From Trichoplax sp. H2 (lineage: Eukaryota; Placozoa; Uniplacotomia; Trichoplacea), in NCBI GenBank assembly GCA_003344405.1, contig NOWV01000011.1, forward strand, positions 62,001-126,000: a stretch of DNA of 64,000 nucleotides. Direction: 5' to 3'. The position numbers were made by a program, and so were the translations under genes. Shown piece by piece: positions 43,204-54,430 of the stretch (position 1 is the stretch's first letter; every line of letters starts with the position of its first letter). Below the pieces are notes generated by a model, which made no database searches, was not told where the DNA came from, and saw nothing but the letters and a program-made list of their open reading frames with translations.

Positions 43204-44271
43204 AGATGAATATAAATTGTCAATCCACTACCTCAGTATTACTTAAATCGTTTGGCCTGTTATACGCGTACAATTAAACTATTCATTTGTACTTCATAAA
43301 AAATATTATCATGTATCTGTAATAGTCTCGGAACTGTCATCTACTGTATATTTCAAATAAACGAGTATTGACAGGAACTTATTCTCTGTTCCATTGCTTT
43401 GAAATAAGACGATATTAAATATACAGCAGACTATAGGACTATGCAATTATCAATACACTATTCGATATAGCTTCCTACTTTACGTTATATTGCTTAGCTG
43501 GAAAGTACACGTCTCTGGTTAGTACTGTTGATGAAATCAATTTGTACGACGTTATACAATACGCATAGTTTATGAACCTATCTTATAATCCTTGAAGAGA
43601 AATCCCTAGTCTGAGTGTACTGCAGAAGGTATACAATAGTTAACTGTGTTTAATTTTCTGCTAAACAGTATGCTGTTTGTAACCGTCCTACTGAGACTGG
43701 TATTAATTCATGAAATGTCAGCTTGCAACGATTTACATCATCATAACATCGATTCATCATGCCTTGGATAGGTAAGCTGTTTTTCTGTATGCGCATATCT
43801 ATCACTAAGGTCATTCTTTGTGGCACTTTATAAAGCATTTAATTCCTTCAGCAAACAGATTTGCAAAAAGCTCTGCAGTTCTGTATGGAACAATAATCTA
43901 GCTTGTGAGAAACTCCTAGCCTCTGAATACATTGCAATACACAGCCTGCGTTAATTTAAGGCCAACTTGAGTACTATACTAGTCGATGTATGCCGATACA
44001 GTAAGAGAATATTATGTCGCTATCATAACTATTTGTAATGTTAGTTTGCATACTTTTCATAGCTGTACAGTATAGCAAACTTTTTTAACACGCCATTATA
44101 TATTCTACTGTAAAAATAAATCATCTGATTTTTATGAGTATAGTTTACTTGTCTGATAAAGATGTATACGAGTATTATATTTTAAATGTTGGATGAAATG
44201 AATCGATGAATGCGTGCTATCTTAAAATTAAGTCATATTAAATAATAGAGTATTCTTATAGTTCCATTCAG
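43204..44271. other. Intergenic GST D-GST E remnant
   Basis: About 1.07 kb. I looked here for the missing first exon of the downstream GST remnant and found no segment resembling the sigma N-terminal signature (RAELIRL). AATAAA at 43356-43361 probably serves GST D. Nothing else was recognised. Confidence 0.55.
43356..43361 (+). terminator. Probable GST D poly(A) signal
   Basis: AATAAA lies about 155 bp after the GST D stop and is the first canonical hexamer downstream. Positional evidence only. Confidence 0.5.
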
Positions 44272-45847
44272 GTCTTTTTCCTTTCCAGCAAAATGCCTAT
44301 CCTTGAAGTAAATGGTAACATAATCTCTCAGAGCACTACGGTTTGTCGCTATTTGGCTCATACTATAGGTAAGCTACGGTATACTGTACGTATCATATCT
44401 AGTCTAACGCGTATCTGCAATAACAATTATAAGCTCGATGGCCAAGATACCAATCAAGTAAAATCCATATCAATTAGAATTGCACTCTTTACATCTCGCC
44501 TGAAATGCCAAGCATCTTTACATGTATTCATGGATAATGTCACAGTTTGCTCCATTTTAAAGGCATTGACAGCAAGGACAGCTTTCAGAAAACTCAGATA
44601 GATATGATAGCTGAAACATGTACCCGCGACATTGCTGAAAAGTTTTATAATTATCGCTCATCGATGAGAGTACCTGACGAACCGGTGAGGGTGAGTTATT
44701 ATAGTTGTTATGTATCGTTAATGGTGCGTGTTTGAAGGATTACACCGAGCACACATCTGTATGTAGCCTCCGCAACATAACTATAACATAATGGATAAGG
44801 CAAAGATTTAACAGCATAAATGATTTTTAGCCGTTAGAATTCGATGTCTAATGCTTTTTTTTTATAACCAATTGCAGTATAGCGAGAATGGAATATATTC
44901 TATCTTCATTCAATGATGTCATTATCATCATATCTAATTAATGTTCGCTATTATTTTAGCATCGAATGCTGTCTAAATAACTTATCATACCACGAATTAT
45001 AAATTGCATCATTTTGTTAATTTCCTAATACCTACAAGAATTAATTTGTTTTCACTGTATTCAAATTAAGCTAGCTATCACAATCTTCTCACTATACCCA
45101 CATAACGTAAGAATTAATGAAAAATTAATGTATCAATTAGTATGAAAGATTTACAAGAAAGAATGTTATGGATCTTGTATCTTAATAATTATATTAGATC
45201 ACATTTTCGTGGCTTACTGTGTGTTGTACACTTTACCGTACATATCTGGTTTAGACCAATTACTAAGAAATATATAGTCATAGGTAACTACACGATGGTA
45301 TACATCTATATATAATTTATACTTTTTAACTATACTTCTGAAGTATACGTATAGCTTCATATTCTAGTAATCTAAATAATACTTATCAGTCATACTACCA
45401 ATCTATGACAGATAAAAAAGGGCTAGCAATTTCTCAATAGTACTCTAGATCCATTCCTAATTAACTTTACCAATATACATCAGAAAATTGAAGGTAATTA
45501 CATTGTTGGACATGAGGTATTAATGGTATCTCGTTAGCTTAAATTCATATAACTAAAGAGTTACTTCTAATGTCTTTTCATTGTTTACTTAATTGTTAAG
45601 TTACTTTAATAACTAAATACCATTTAATGTGCTATTCATAATTCTTGAATGAAATTAATTTTGCTTTTATTTTTTAGCTAAGCTACGTCGATTTTGCATA
45701 CTATTGTATGATGATCACTAATGTCATGCCTGTAATGAACAATTTTTCGACATCATATCCTAAATCATCTGATGTATATATACCCGAATTGCCAAAGAAC
45801 CTAAGATTGAAGAATGGGAAAGGACTAAACCGGAAATCAGAATGTAA
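44272..45847 (+). pseudogene. Decayed sigma glutathione S-transferase E
   Basis: Remnant of a sigma GST related to copy D. Four of five exons are visible with intact splice sites: 44272-44368, 44563-44690, 45412-45516, 45678-45847. Exon 1, which would hold the catalytic Tyr8, was not found. Exon 2 is 97 bp instead of 96: one extra A in the CAA-ATG step shifts the frame. Exon 3 keeps the normal 128 bp and is open. Exon 4 has an in-frame TAG at 45424-45426 where copy D has Lys, although the flanking sequence (LDPFLINFTN) still aligns. Exon 5 is 170 bp instead of 165 and shifts frame midway; after the shift RIAKEPKIEEWE still resembles the normal C terminus. Two frameshifts, a stop and a missing catalytic exon make this a pseudogene. 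Retained splice sites suggest it may still be transcribed and is not very old. Confidence 0.88.
44691..45411. other. Intron 3 of the GST E remnant
   Basis: About 720 bp between remnant exons 3 and 4, longer than the 247-bp equivalent in GST D. It is AT-rich with nothing recognisable in it. Confidence 0.6.
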
Positions 45848-47535
45848 TGTTGTCAGGACATGATAATATCTGCTTCTGTAAATTAAATTATATCATAACT
45901 ATAGGCTTACAAAATACTTTGATAGTCATTGGCAGCGTGTATGGTATCAGAGCTATATGCATCCCTAAAATTTTAAAGCAAACCATTCTTTTATAATCCA
46001 ATCAACGATATATTTGTATCCTAGCCCTTACATATTGTAGGGTTTTCGTCTCCTATTGTAAATAAAATGTTTCTATTTTGCGAAGAAATCATTGATAAGT
46101 CAATATTGCTAAGGCCACACTTAAATATCATGGCTAGTAATATTCTCTTATCGACATGAATTCACTATAACTAGCATATTCATAGTTACATCAAAGATAT
46201 TAATGGTGATTTTGAAAATTAAAACTTGAGTATACGTAAATTACAAAGTACATAATACGGGATGATATGGATAATATTGTTTAGATCATAATTATTCCAT
46301 ATAGCGATGTATAAGATCATATCGAGACGAAAATTGCATTGAAAGTATCAAATACTCGTATAAGTTCGCTTATGGAGACAATTAGGATTATAACGGCTTT
46401 CAAGCACCTTTATTGCATACTTTGTATCTGTAATTTCATTTATTATCAACGGCTAGATTACATTATATTTGTTAACACTACAATTGCAATCATATACATC
46501 AACTAGCAAGGAACATTTGTATACCAATAACTGCGCCAATGGAAATATAAATTCATAGCAATATATCGTTCTTAGCACTGATAGTGGATTACTGATATTA
46601 TTAATATTATTATTAATTATTCTCTTTGGCATACAGACAAACTTATTATGGCGTATGTATTAAAAAGTAGTGTAAAGAGCATTAAGAATCTCATATAGTA
46701 TAAACTTCTGTATCAAAGTTAGATACAATATAAATCAATTCATCATATCATATGCGGTAAACATATTAAATCAATCACTTTAGGAGCAACAAAAATGTAA
46801 GACAATTGTGAGCTTGATTAAAAAGTGAAAATCTGTCGTAGATTCTCCGTATGCTGGTATATTACATAGTGTCATTTGATAAGACAAAAATAAAATGCCT
46901 AATCCAAAAAGACTTGAATAACAATATATAGAAACACGGTGTTGTGATGTAACAGATTACAACCAAATTAACAGCATAATCAACTTGAATTCGTAAGACT
47001 GTTCAATACAGAATTATACTTTTAGTCAATTTTGGTATTGTGGCTACCAGTTTAATTACAAATATAGAGCACAGCGAATATACGAATAGCTAGCAAATAA
47101 CAATATACAATATTTGCCATATCCTTGAACGGTATAAAATATACAGTTGTATTTCAGGTTAGACATAAAGTGTAATATTTTAAGAATGAAATTGTGATTT
47201 CATCTGCTTTGTCATAAAATGTTTCTGATAATTCATTTGCGGTATCAGACTGATGAGTGACAGCTTTAAAAAGTAAACATCAGCGCTTACAAAAATTTTA
47301 ATTATTGTATAAATCGTCTTGTGCAAACTTTGCAAATAGTTGTATCGATATTAACTACTGTATTTAGTAAAGAAAAATTTGTAACACAGAAATTTATGTA
47401 TATTATTTTCGTTGATTTTTGTTTAAACTGTTTAAAATTTTGGTACAGATTCGTTTAACTAACACGTTCTAATCCTGTAGTTCTTTCGATTAAGGTACTT
47501 GCAGACTTGACAATTAAATATGTTTACTCGACGAT
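45848..47535. other. Intergenic GST E remnant-PKNOX
   Basis: About 1.7 kb of AT-rich sequence, including the PKNOX 3' UTR on the minus strand. No exon-like segment was recognised. The TAA stop of PKNOX overlaps a minus-strand AATAAA (47535-47540), which is probably coincidental. Confidence 0.5.
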
Positions 47536-49421
47536 TTATTGCTTAATTACTGAAGATGAGAAATGAGTTGGAGGTTTTTGTGCTACATGAGATTGTGGTT
47601 GATTGGCGTAAGTTTCGGACCAAAATTTTTGAGGAGGCCTTGATTGTTGCTTCGGTTTCTTGCTTTTATTACTACCAGGATTTGACGAATCCAGCATAGG
47701 TTGCAGTATTCTTCGCCGTGCATTTATAAACCTACGACAATCACAAACATAAAAACAATAACATTATGATCTTTCTTTACTTAAACCATTCTTGCACCAT
47801 TTATAGTTGATATCAAAAATCATTAACTTTGTCAGTTAAAATTATTTTATACCAGTTGTTAACTTGCAAGATTGAAAGATTAGTTTGAGTAGCTATAGCT
47901 CGTTTTTCATCTTCCGTAGGATAAGGGTGCTATATATAATATATTTAAATGTTGACATCATAATTAACTTCGGTTTAACTATAAGAGCCTGTAGGCTATT
48001 CAATGATATAACCCTTATAAAAAATCATCTCGATATGTTAAATGTTACCATTAAATGCTGGAAGAGCCAAGTTTTCATAACAGTTGTAGCCTGCTTCGGT
48101 AAAATACCGCGCTTCATCCTGTGATCTTTACTTTTCATATGCTCAGGGGTTATAGATGTTTCTCCGCCCGCTGAATCTTGCGCAGCGCTTTCAAGCAATA
48201 GCCTAGCTTGTGTCTGCGATTGATTACTGCATTCCACATAATTATTATTTGAAAGGTTACCAATATTAGGATACGAATCTACAGCGGAGCAGGATGTCGC
48301 ATTTGAATCGTAACTACTAACGACTATCTGCATATTTCCAGAAGCCGGCAAAGTATTACTAGTTGGAATTGCTGTTAGTGAAAGTTAAATTTCTCATTAA
48401 GACTTCACTTGTTTCGTGACATAAAAATTTAAAACAACGTATCTTCCTATTCATTAGATTAATGCTACATGTAAGAATGATAAATTACTCTGTTACCTAG
48501 TGAAGATTCCGCAATATTGCTAAACATCGAATGTTGCTCGTTAATTTGTCCAATTTCATGCTGACCTTGATTCGCGGAGCAGGACCCATTGAAAGTATTT
48601 TGCTCACGTAATAAATTATCACTATTCATTTTATTTTTCAAGCAGCCAATGTAACGTTGACAGAAATCTTTACATAATTCATTAACTTTTTCTAACTCAA
48701 GTAGGTGAATTCGTAATACTTGTATAGCTTTAATCATCTATATAATAAGAAAAATTGATATCCACTACGAGTTATAAGAGAAACACAAGCTTTATGGCGG
48801 CAATGCTTACTAAATTTTATTACAATCATTTTTCTTCAATAATTAATACTTACCATACTATTGACTTCTTCGTTTTCTGTCACACAATTCTTTCTCTCTT
48901 GACTCTGACGTCTTAAGAAATCTTCAATAGCAGCATCAAATGATGACGATGATGGACTTTCATTACCCCAAGTTGCCCGTTCACATTTTTCATATAGCAT
49001 GACTACAACGGATTATAGCATATTACAGAATGATTAAACACTTTAACGTAAAATTAACTTAAAACGATACTGCTTTATATCTTTAAACATATCATTGATG
49101 TAACTAATCATTACCTAATAACGGAAAGAGCGGATGATGATATATGGCTCTCTTTTCAGTTTGAAAGCTACCGTTTGGAAAAACTCCGATATCAGCCTGC
49201 GAATTTGTATTTTGTGGAGTAGCAGTTGGCATGTGACTGTGAATATCTTCGTACGGTGGTGGAGGTATCTTATCAGGAGGTAGACTGCTCGTATAATGAG
49301 GAACAAAATCATTGGGATTCATCATAGACATAGGTGGCATGTGATGTGGATGCATGCCATAAGTGGCCGCCATGACATGATGAGGAACTGGACCAGCCCT
49401 AGGGTTAAGGCTTGAGTCCAT
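47536..49421 (-). CDS. PKNOX: PKNOX (PREP) TALE homeobox transcription factor
   Basis: TALE-class homeodomain factor that pairs with PBX proteins and binds DNA in the nucleus (family knowledge). Exons in transcript order: 49421-49115, 49002-48854, 48737-48497, 48371-48049, 47929-47853, 47731-47536; 430 residues (PKNOX1 436). Order: Met/His/Pro-rich N terminus; MEIS-A from [16 protein letters not shown] (about residue 97); MEIS-B beginning [20 protein letters not shown] (about 153); Asn/Gln/Ser-rich linker; homeodomain from about 322 with [10 protein letters not shown], the three-residue-loop segment [18 protein letters not shown], and [22 protein letters not shown] after the homeodomain and RPPQKFWSE mark PREP rather than MEIS. 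The start is the first ATG consistent with length; an in-frame ATG at 49502 or a further 5' exon (acceptor-like CAG just upstream) cannot be excluded. Confidence 0.93.
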
Positions 49422-51700
49422 GTTCACTACACCAGGCCTAGACGAAGACTGCGAGAAGAAATCCGTCTTGCTAGTGTAATTATTTAACTTTAAAAAATGC
49501 AAACCAGAACCGCGGGTTTGTTTAGCGGTCTAAGACTTTAAGATAGCACAATTTTCGTTGATAAAGTTAGTCCAATTGTTGATTTGTTGTAGAATCTTAT
49601 TGCAACGATTGATTGATTAAGAACCGCCGATTTAATGGGATATATTTGGCTAGTAATCAACCATCAGTTGTTAAGAACGACCCACCTAGAGGTAATTTTT
49701 CAAAAATGAACCTGTTAATGCAGGGTTACTATAAAAAATAAAACATAATAGAAAGTGATGTTTGCACTTTATAATGATAACTCGATGAAAATACAGTATA
49801 GTGTGTAGAAAATGTTTTAATTCTTTCATTTCTCCATTAGCTTTGAAAACTTTTGCATAATGTATCGAATTCATTAAAGATCTATCCAATTTTCTCAAGA
49901 AATATTACTAAATCCATAATAGTTTACAGAAAGCAATATTAATCATTCTGATATAACTTTATCTATTCATAACATGTAGAAATCTCACGTTTTTCCTTCA
50001 TAAATTTATAACGATGAAAGTCTATTACCTACTTAACCTAACATATATTCTTCTATAAATGACTATTTAAGCGTATTCCACTTTGATTGAGGCATAATCA
50101 AAGAGTATCAAAATGTCAACAAATTAACGGCATTTTGCGAGAAATAAAAAAAACAACATCAAACCCACATGTACATCTGGTCAATGGATTCCCTTAAAAT
50201 AGTAGACTTTCAATATCATACTTGCATGAATATCATCGTCAATAGTTTATCATTAATAACAATAGAGCTATAATGTAGAATGCAATAAATTGACGAGAAT
50301 GATGATATAAGGTCACGAAATCAGTTCTATTTTAATCTTTCTTTACAAGTTTAATGTATTGATAGTGTATTTCTAGAATGTTTTGCATGAAGTGTGTAAT
50401 AATAGCCATAGCAAGACTAAAACTACCTATTTTTCGTTAATTTATTTTATTAAATAATTATGATGTTGAAGATAAGGTCATCCAATTCAACAAATAACAG
50501 ATTTCATAACAAACATACGTAACTGCATATAATTAATTCTAAATCTTTTATATCTAGCTATACGATGCTTATCGTTAAGTAGGCCATTTTAATATACGAT
50601 GAATACAAGTCACTATTAATTATAGATAAAATCGAATTCTATATTACGTTGTAACACATTCATAATATATTTTCAAATAAAAGTACGTCTCAATTAGGCG
50701 ATGTTAACGAGTTTAGTTTAGGATCAATCATTATTAAAAACGTGGACGCTGCAATCTAACATTTCGATATGCGAATATTAAGGCAGTTTTCCATGTGTGG
50801 TCAACTTGTTTCCTAATTGATTATTATAATAATTATCAAGATAGGAAAATGGATGAATAAAAAAAAATAGAAAATGATCACGAAGAATGGTAGCAAGAGT
50901 AAATAATTGCTCGACTAGTATTAGTAGCTATTATATGGGTTAGCCGTTAATATCCATGATGATTAGTTTGTAGTCGTTTATTCAAAGCTAAATAAACGTC
51001 TTACTAATTAGCCTTGATCATGAAAAATGTCAGTTTTATGCCAACATTTAGGCATGTTTACAATCATCGATGGCTCAAGGATAGCACATTTATTAGTAAA
51101 GCAGTCAAATACTGTAGGATGAATATAATCGTTCTTGGTCAAATAGTAGGCTAGTCCTATCTATCATACGTAGAATACAATATTCATCATTATGGTATTC
51201 CATCTTGACCAATTGGCATCACACTTAACAGTAAACTAAACTTGTTTTTTACTCTCTTTGAGATAGCAATACATTAACAACACATATTCTTATTTAAAAG
51301 TTCTCCATTGCTGTCATAATTCAAAGATTGATTTTATCCTATAGTAATCGTTGTTATAGTGGAGAAGTTATTCCATATCAAAGTGGAGTTCTACTGGTGC
51401 GTAACCTTGACAGTCACTAACATTGGTCCAATATGGCGTAAGTACTATTATACAATGCTGGAGTAGCGTAGGTAGTCCTACGAATAAGTCGTCTTACTTT
51501 GTGTTTTCCAATGTGAATGATGTCCTTCATGTCGAAAGAGAGAGTTTAAGCATTTCTAGCCATATCAATCTACAGTAAATCGACTCAAAAACGTCATTGT
51601 AACTAATATCAATACGAGTACATTGGTTTATCACCAATCAGGGCTAGCTGTCGACATTAGCAGTTGAAGAGAAAAATTTCATAAGAAAAATGCCGAAAAA
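49422..51700. other. Gene-poor stretch upstream of PKNOX
   Basis: Contains the presumed 5' leader and promoter of PKNOX, then about 2 kb of AT-rich sequence with no recognisable exon. The open frame at 49686-49898 (minus) is AT-driven and shows no domain. A non-coding first exon of PKNOX may lie here but could not be placed. Confidence 0.45.
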
Positions 51701-53040
51701 TAATTGATCTTGGTGGCCTAAGAGCGCGTAAAAAAAGACTTTATCCTTACTTATCTCTTATGATGTTGTAGCATGCTGTATTTTATTACCAAACATCGAT
51801 AGCTAGTAAAAAAAATTCCCTGGAAAATAGTTCTGATAGTGACTGGATGATGACTTCTTCAAGTCGACCACTCCATATTCATAGTAACGTATCGTATACC
51901 CCGGTGCAACACCTAGCATAGTATTAGTAGTATTAACGAGTTGTCATTTTAAATCTTTTATTTATTACCATATTGATCAACATCGGATGAAGAAGAATAT
52001 CGAATGTGGCTCGTCTAAAGTCTTTGGTAATGACTATATTAAGTGACTGCTTAGTGTAGCATGGACATAATTAAAGCATAAGTCGATATCGCTATCGCCA
52101 CTACGATCGATATTTTGATGGTGTGGGATTTTTTTCCCTACTATAGTACACACTGTATGACACTATTTACAGTAAATTAGCCAAGTTAAGAGGTAGTACT
52201 GTAGAAATTTTCCAACTTTCCAACTTGCCATCGATACTATAGAACCATGTATCCCTCAACATTCGTGTTCAAATTACAGAGTATAGTCATCCTTTATAAG
52301 CAATAGATGGTAAAAAAAGTGGAATAAAAAGGATTTGGAAGGATTGATCAACTTTACTAGGTCATGTTTTTTTTCCCCTCTCGTTTTGATTGTAATGTCT
52401 AGCTATTAAAACTCGGTTAAGAGTAGTCAAAAGACTGCAACCTTCTTACTCTCGTTACTACTGCAAGTCCGTATCCTTCAGCGTAAAAATATGAAAAGGA
52501 TATTGAGCAGTCATATCATGTCAAAGCAATGGATCGAGAGAAAAAGTAATCAAAACAATTGGGAAAGATGAAGTTGTTGTAGCATTTTTTTTCTCCTTGT
52601 CGGATTGTGCTCCACATCCATAAGCAAAGCGGGTACTGTATGTAACTTGCTATCGATACTCGATAGCCATGTATGGATCACTATCAAAAGTACAATTATC
52701 CCCTCTAATTAAGCAATCGATGGAGGAAAAAGGCACTAAAAACGACTTGAAAAGTTGATTTATCATTTGTACTACTACTACAGTCGTGCCATAATGATGG
52801 AAAGATAGAATAAAGACACAATCATAGCACTACAGTACAGAGGATTAAGTGATTGCGAAATGTTTGAAAGATGGGAAGATAGAGATTGATTGATTATATT
52901 ACTACTCTAGTCATTAAGTCATCCATCATCAAATTATCTCCATGCCATATCACTATGTTTGTAAAAAAAAAAAGAGTCAACAGTAGATGATAGGAAGATG
53001 ATGAAATTGGCTAGGAGTCAATTTGTTCAATGATGGATCT
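51700..53040. repeat. Degenerate repeat region with poly-A/T tracts
   Basis: Related segments recur: AAGCAATAGATGG (about 52298), AAGCAATGGATCG (about 52523) and AAGCAATCGATGG (about 52711), each followed by A-rich sequence and a TTGA.. segment. CCATCGATACTATAGAACCATGTAT near 52.23 kb is echoed by CTATCGATACTCGATAGCCATGTAT near 52.65 kb (shortened here to key parts: ATCGATACT and CCATGTAT). T8 tracts followed by CCCTCT/CTCCTT also recur. Spacing is irregular, 190-430 bp. No coding frame is shared. Confidence 0.55.
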
Positions 53041-53489
53041 CCTTGCTGTCAAGTCAACGAGTGGTGATGAGATTGTCATCCGAGTGAGTGAGAAGTGATT
53101 GAAGGCAAATTTGATGTTGCCCCCAAAGTGGAATAATGACCATTTCAAAGTGTCATTAAGGAAATCCCTTCACACTATGTTTAAGTTGTAGCACTCTAAT
53201 CAGCCTAGGTATAGAAATGATGATTTTGGATCCAATTTCATGCATTAGTGTATGGATAGAAGTGCATGTTGATCATGTCAAAATCGAGTTGTGTCAGTTG
53301 TGTGTAGAAGAGCAAGGAAGCGAGTAGGGTCATGGAGGCAGACATGTTGTATCATCGACCATGATGAACTAGGGCCAGATGAAGCATATGGAAATGACTA
53401 ATGCATCATCGTCTATGGGCATCCATTGCATCTCTCTTGCCCCATCGTGTTGGGTGACCGATGCAAAGCAATATCGCCATCATTTCTCT

Positions 53490-53524
53490 CTCGTTATGGC
53501 TTGAATTTTTCAAGCCATAACGAG
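53490..53524. repeat. Perfect 16-bp inverted repeat with 3-nt loop
   Basis: Left arm 53490-53505 (CTCGTTATGGCTTGAA) and right arm 53509-53524 are exact reverse complements separated by TTT. The stem would form a strong hairpin or cruciform. A near-match to the arm, CTCGTCATGG, occurs about 20 bp further on. Confidence 0.9.
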
Positions 53525-54153
53525 CTAGGCGCGATTTCATCATCTCGTCATGGTGTCAATTTGTGTAGGGAAAAAAGGCATGTGAGAAGTGATAAGGGGC
53601 AAAAAAAACACAACAACAACAAGTGGATCATGGTGGATAACAAATGAAGCAAGCAACAAAATAGAAATTACTGGCCAATATCTATTAATCAGCTGTAATA
53701 GTTGTATTTTAATTTGTTGTGGAGATAAATGAATGGCCAGGAGGAGGGCAAGTTCAACATTATTTTACAGATGAGTGGCAGCTTACCTCTGTCATTCTTC
53801 GCCGTCTCAAAATGTTTAGCCACCGTCACCAGCTGTCATCTGTCATTGTGATTGGCAAGTTGATCACGTGGCAATCACCGATTCGTCGCACCAATGGTTG
53901 ACAGGTCACCGGGGCAACCAGTACTCGCTGGTGAAACGGTACAGTACGCATTGAGCGTACGTCAAATACAGTTACGCTGTTGCATTTTGACTGGACTGTA
54001 GTGTACACTACTACCATCGACTATAGAGCCGGTGGCCTGGATGCTTTTTGAAGGGGACAAAATCGAAGAAAAGACGATGAGTTTTTGCCGCCTTTCTGTA
54101 CGTTAAAAAAGAAGAGAAACGAAGCCAAGGATCTCTACCGTATGACGTAATCC

Positions 54154-54267
54154 AGTACAGTGCTATACGGTACAGTACAGTACTGTAATTACTCATACTG
54201 TACAGTACAGTACAGTACAGTACAATGTACAGTGTACAGTACGTACTGTGCTGTACTGTACTGTACG
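54154..54267. repeat. TACAG/TACTG pentanucleotide palindrome block
   Basis: The block consists of runs of TACAG (54171-54187 and 54198-54224) followed by runs of the reverse-complement pentamer TACTG (to 54267), with GTAC at each step. The arrangement is largely self-complementary and could fold into a long hairpin. It is the densest occurrence of a motif that recurs in intergenic DNA through the window. Confidence 0.88.
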
Positions 54268-54430
54268 ACTGAAGCTGGCAATAATACAACCACCGTACCG
54301 TCAACACTGCAGCCAGTGCAATTGGCACAGCGGTTGTCGACCGACCCAGTAACTGAATCAATTCATGATAGGAATAAAAGTTACTACTGGCAGTCGGTCG
54401 AAGCAGTCCCCTGCTGCAGGACTATACAAC

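Larger units (their letters stand above)
53040..54430. other. GC-richer patch in the PKNOX-XRCC2 gap
   Basis: Base composition rises visibly above the AT-rich surroundings. The patch includes a 16-bp perfect hairpin and the TACAG/TACTG palindrome block (listed separately). Open frames 53426-53647, 53719-53901, 53826-54017, 54011-54361 and 54160-54435 overlap on both strands, have skewed composition and no recognisable domain or splice partners. I regard the patch as non-coding, possibly an old repeat or regulatory island. Confidence 0.45.

Noticed and set aside
43650-44271. Possible missing first exon of the GST E remnant
   Set aside because: No segment with the RAELIRL signature or the 130/136-bp exon pattern was found on the plus strand; the minus-strand frame here is unrelated.
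47535-47540. AATAAA on the minus strand overlapping the PKNOX stop
   Set aside because: A poly(A) signal on the stop codon would leave almost no 3' UTR; the overlap is likely chance in AT-rich DNA.
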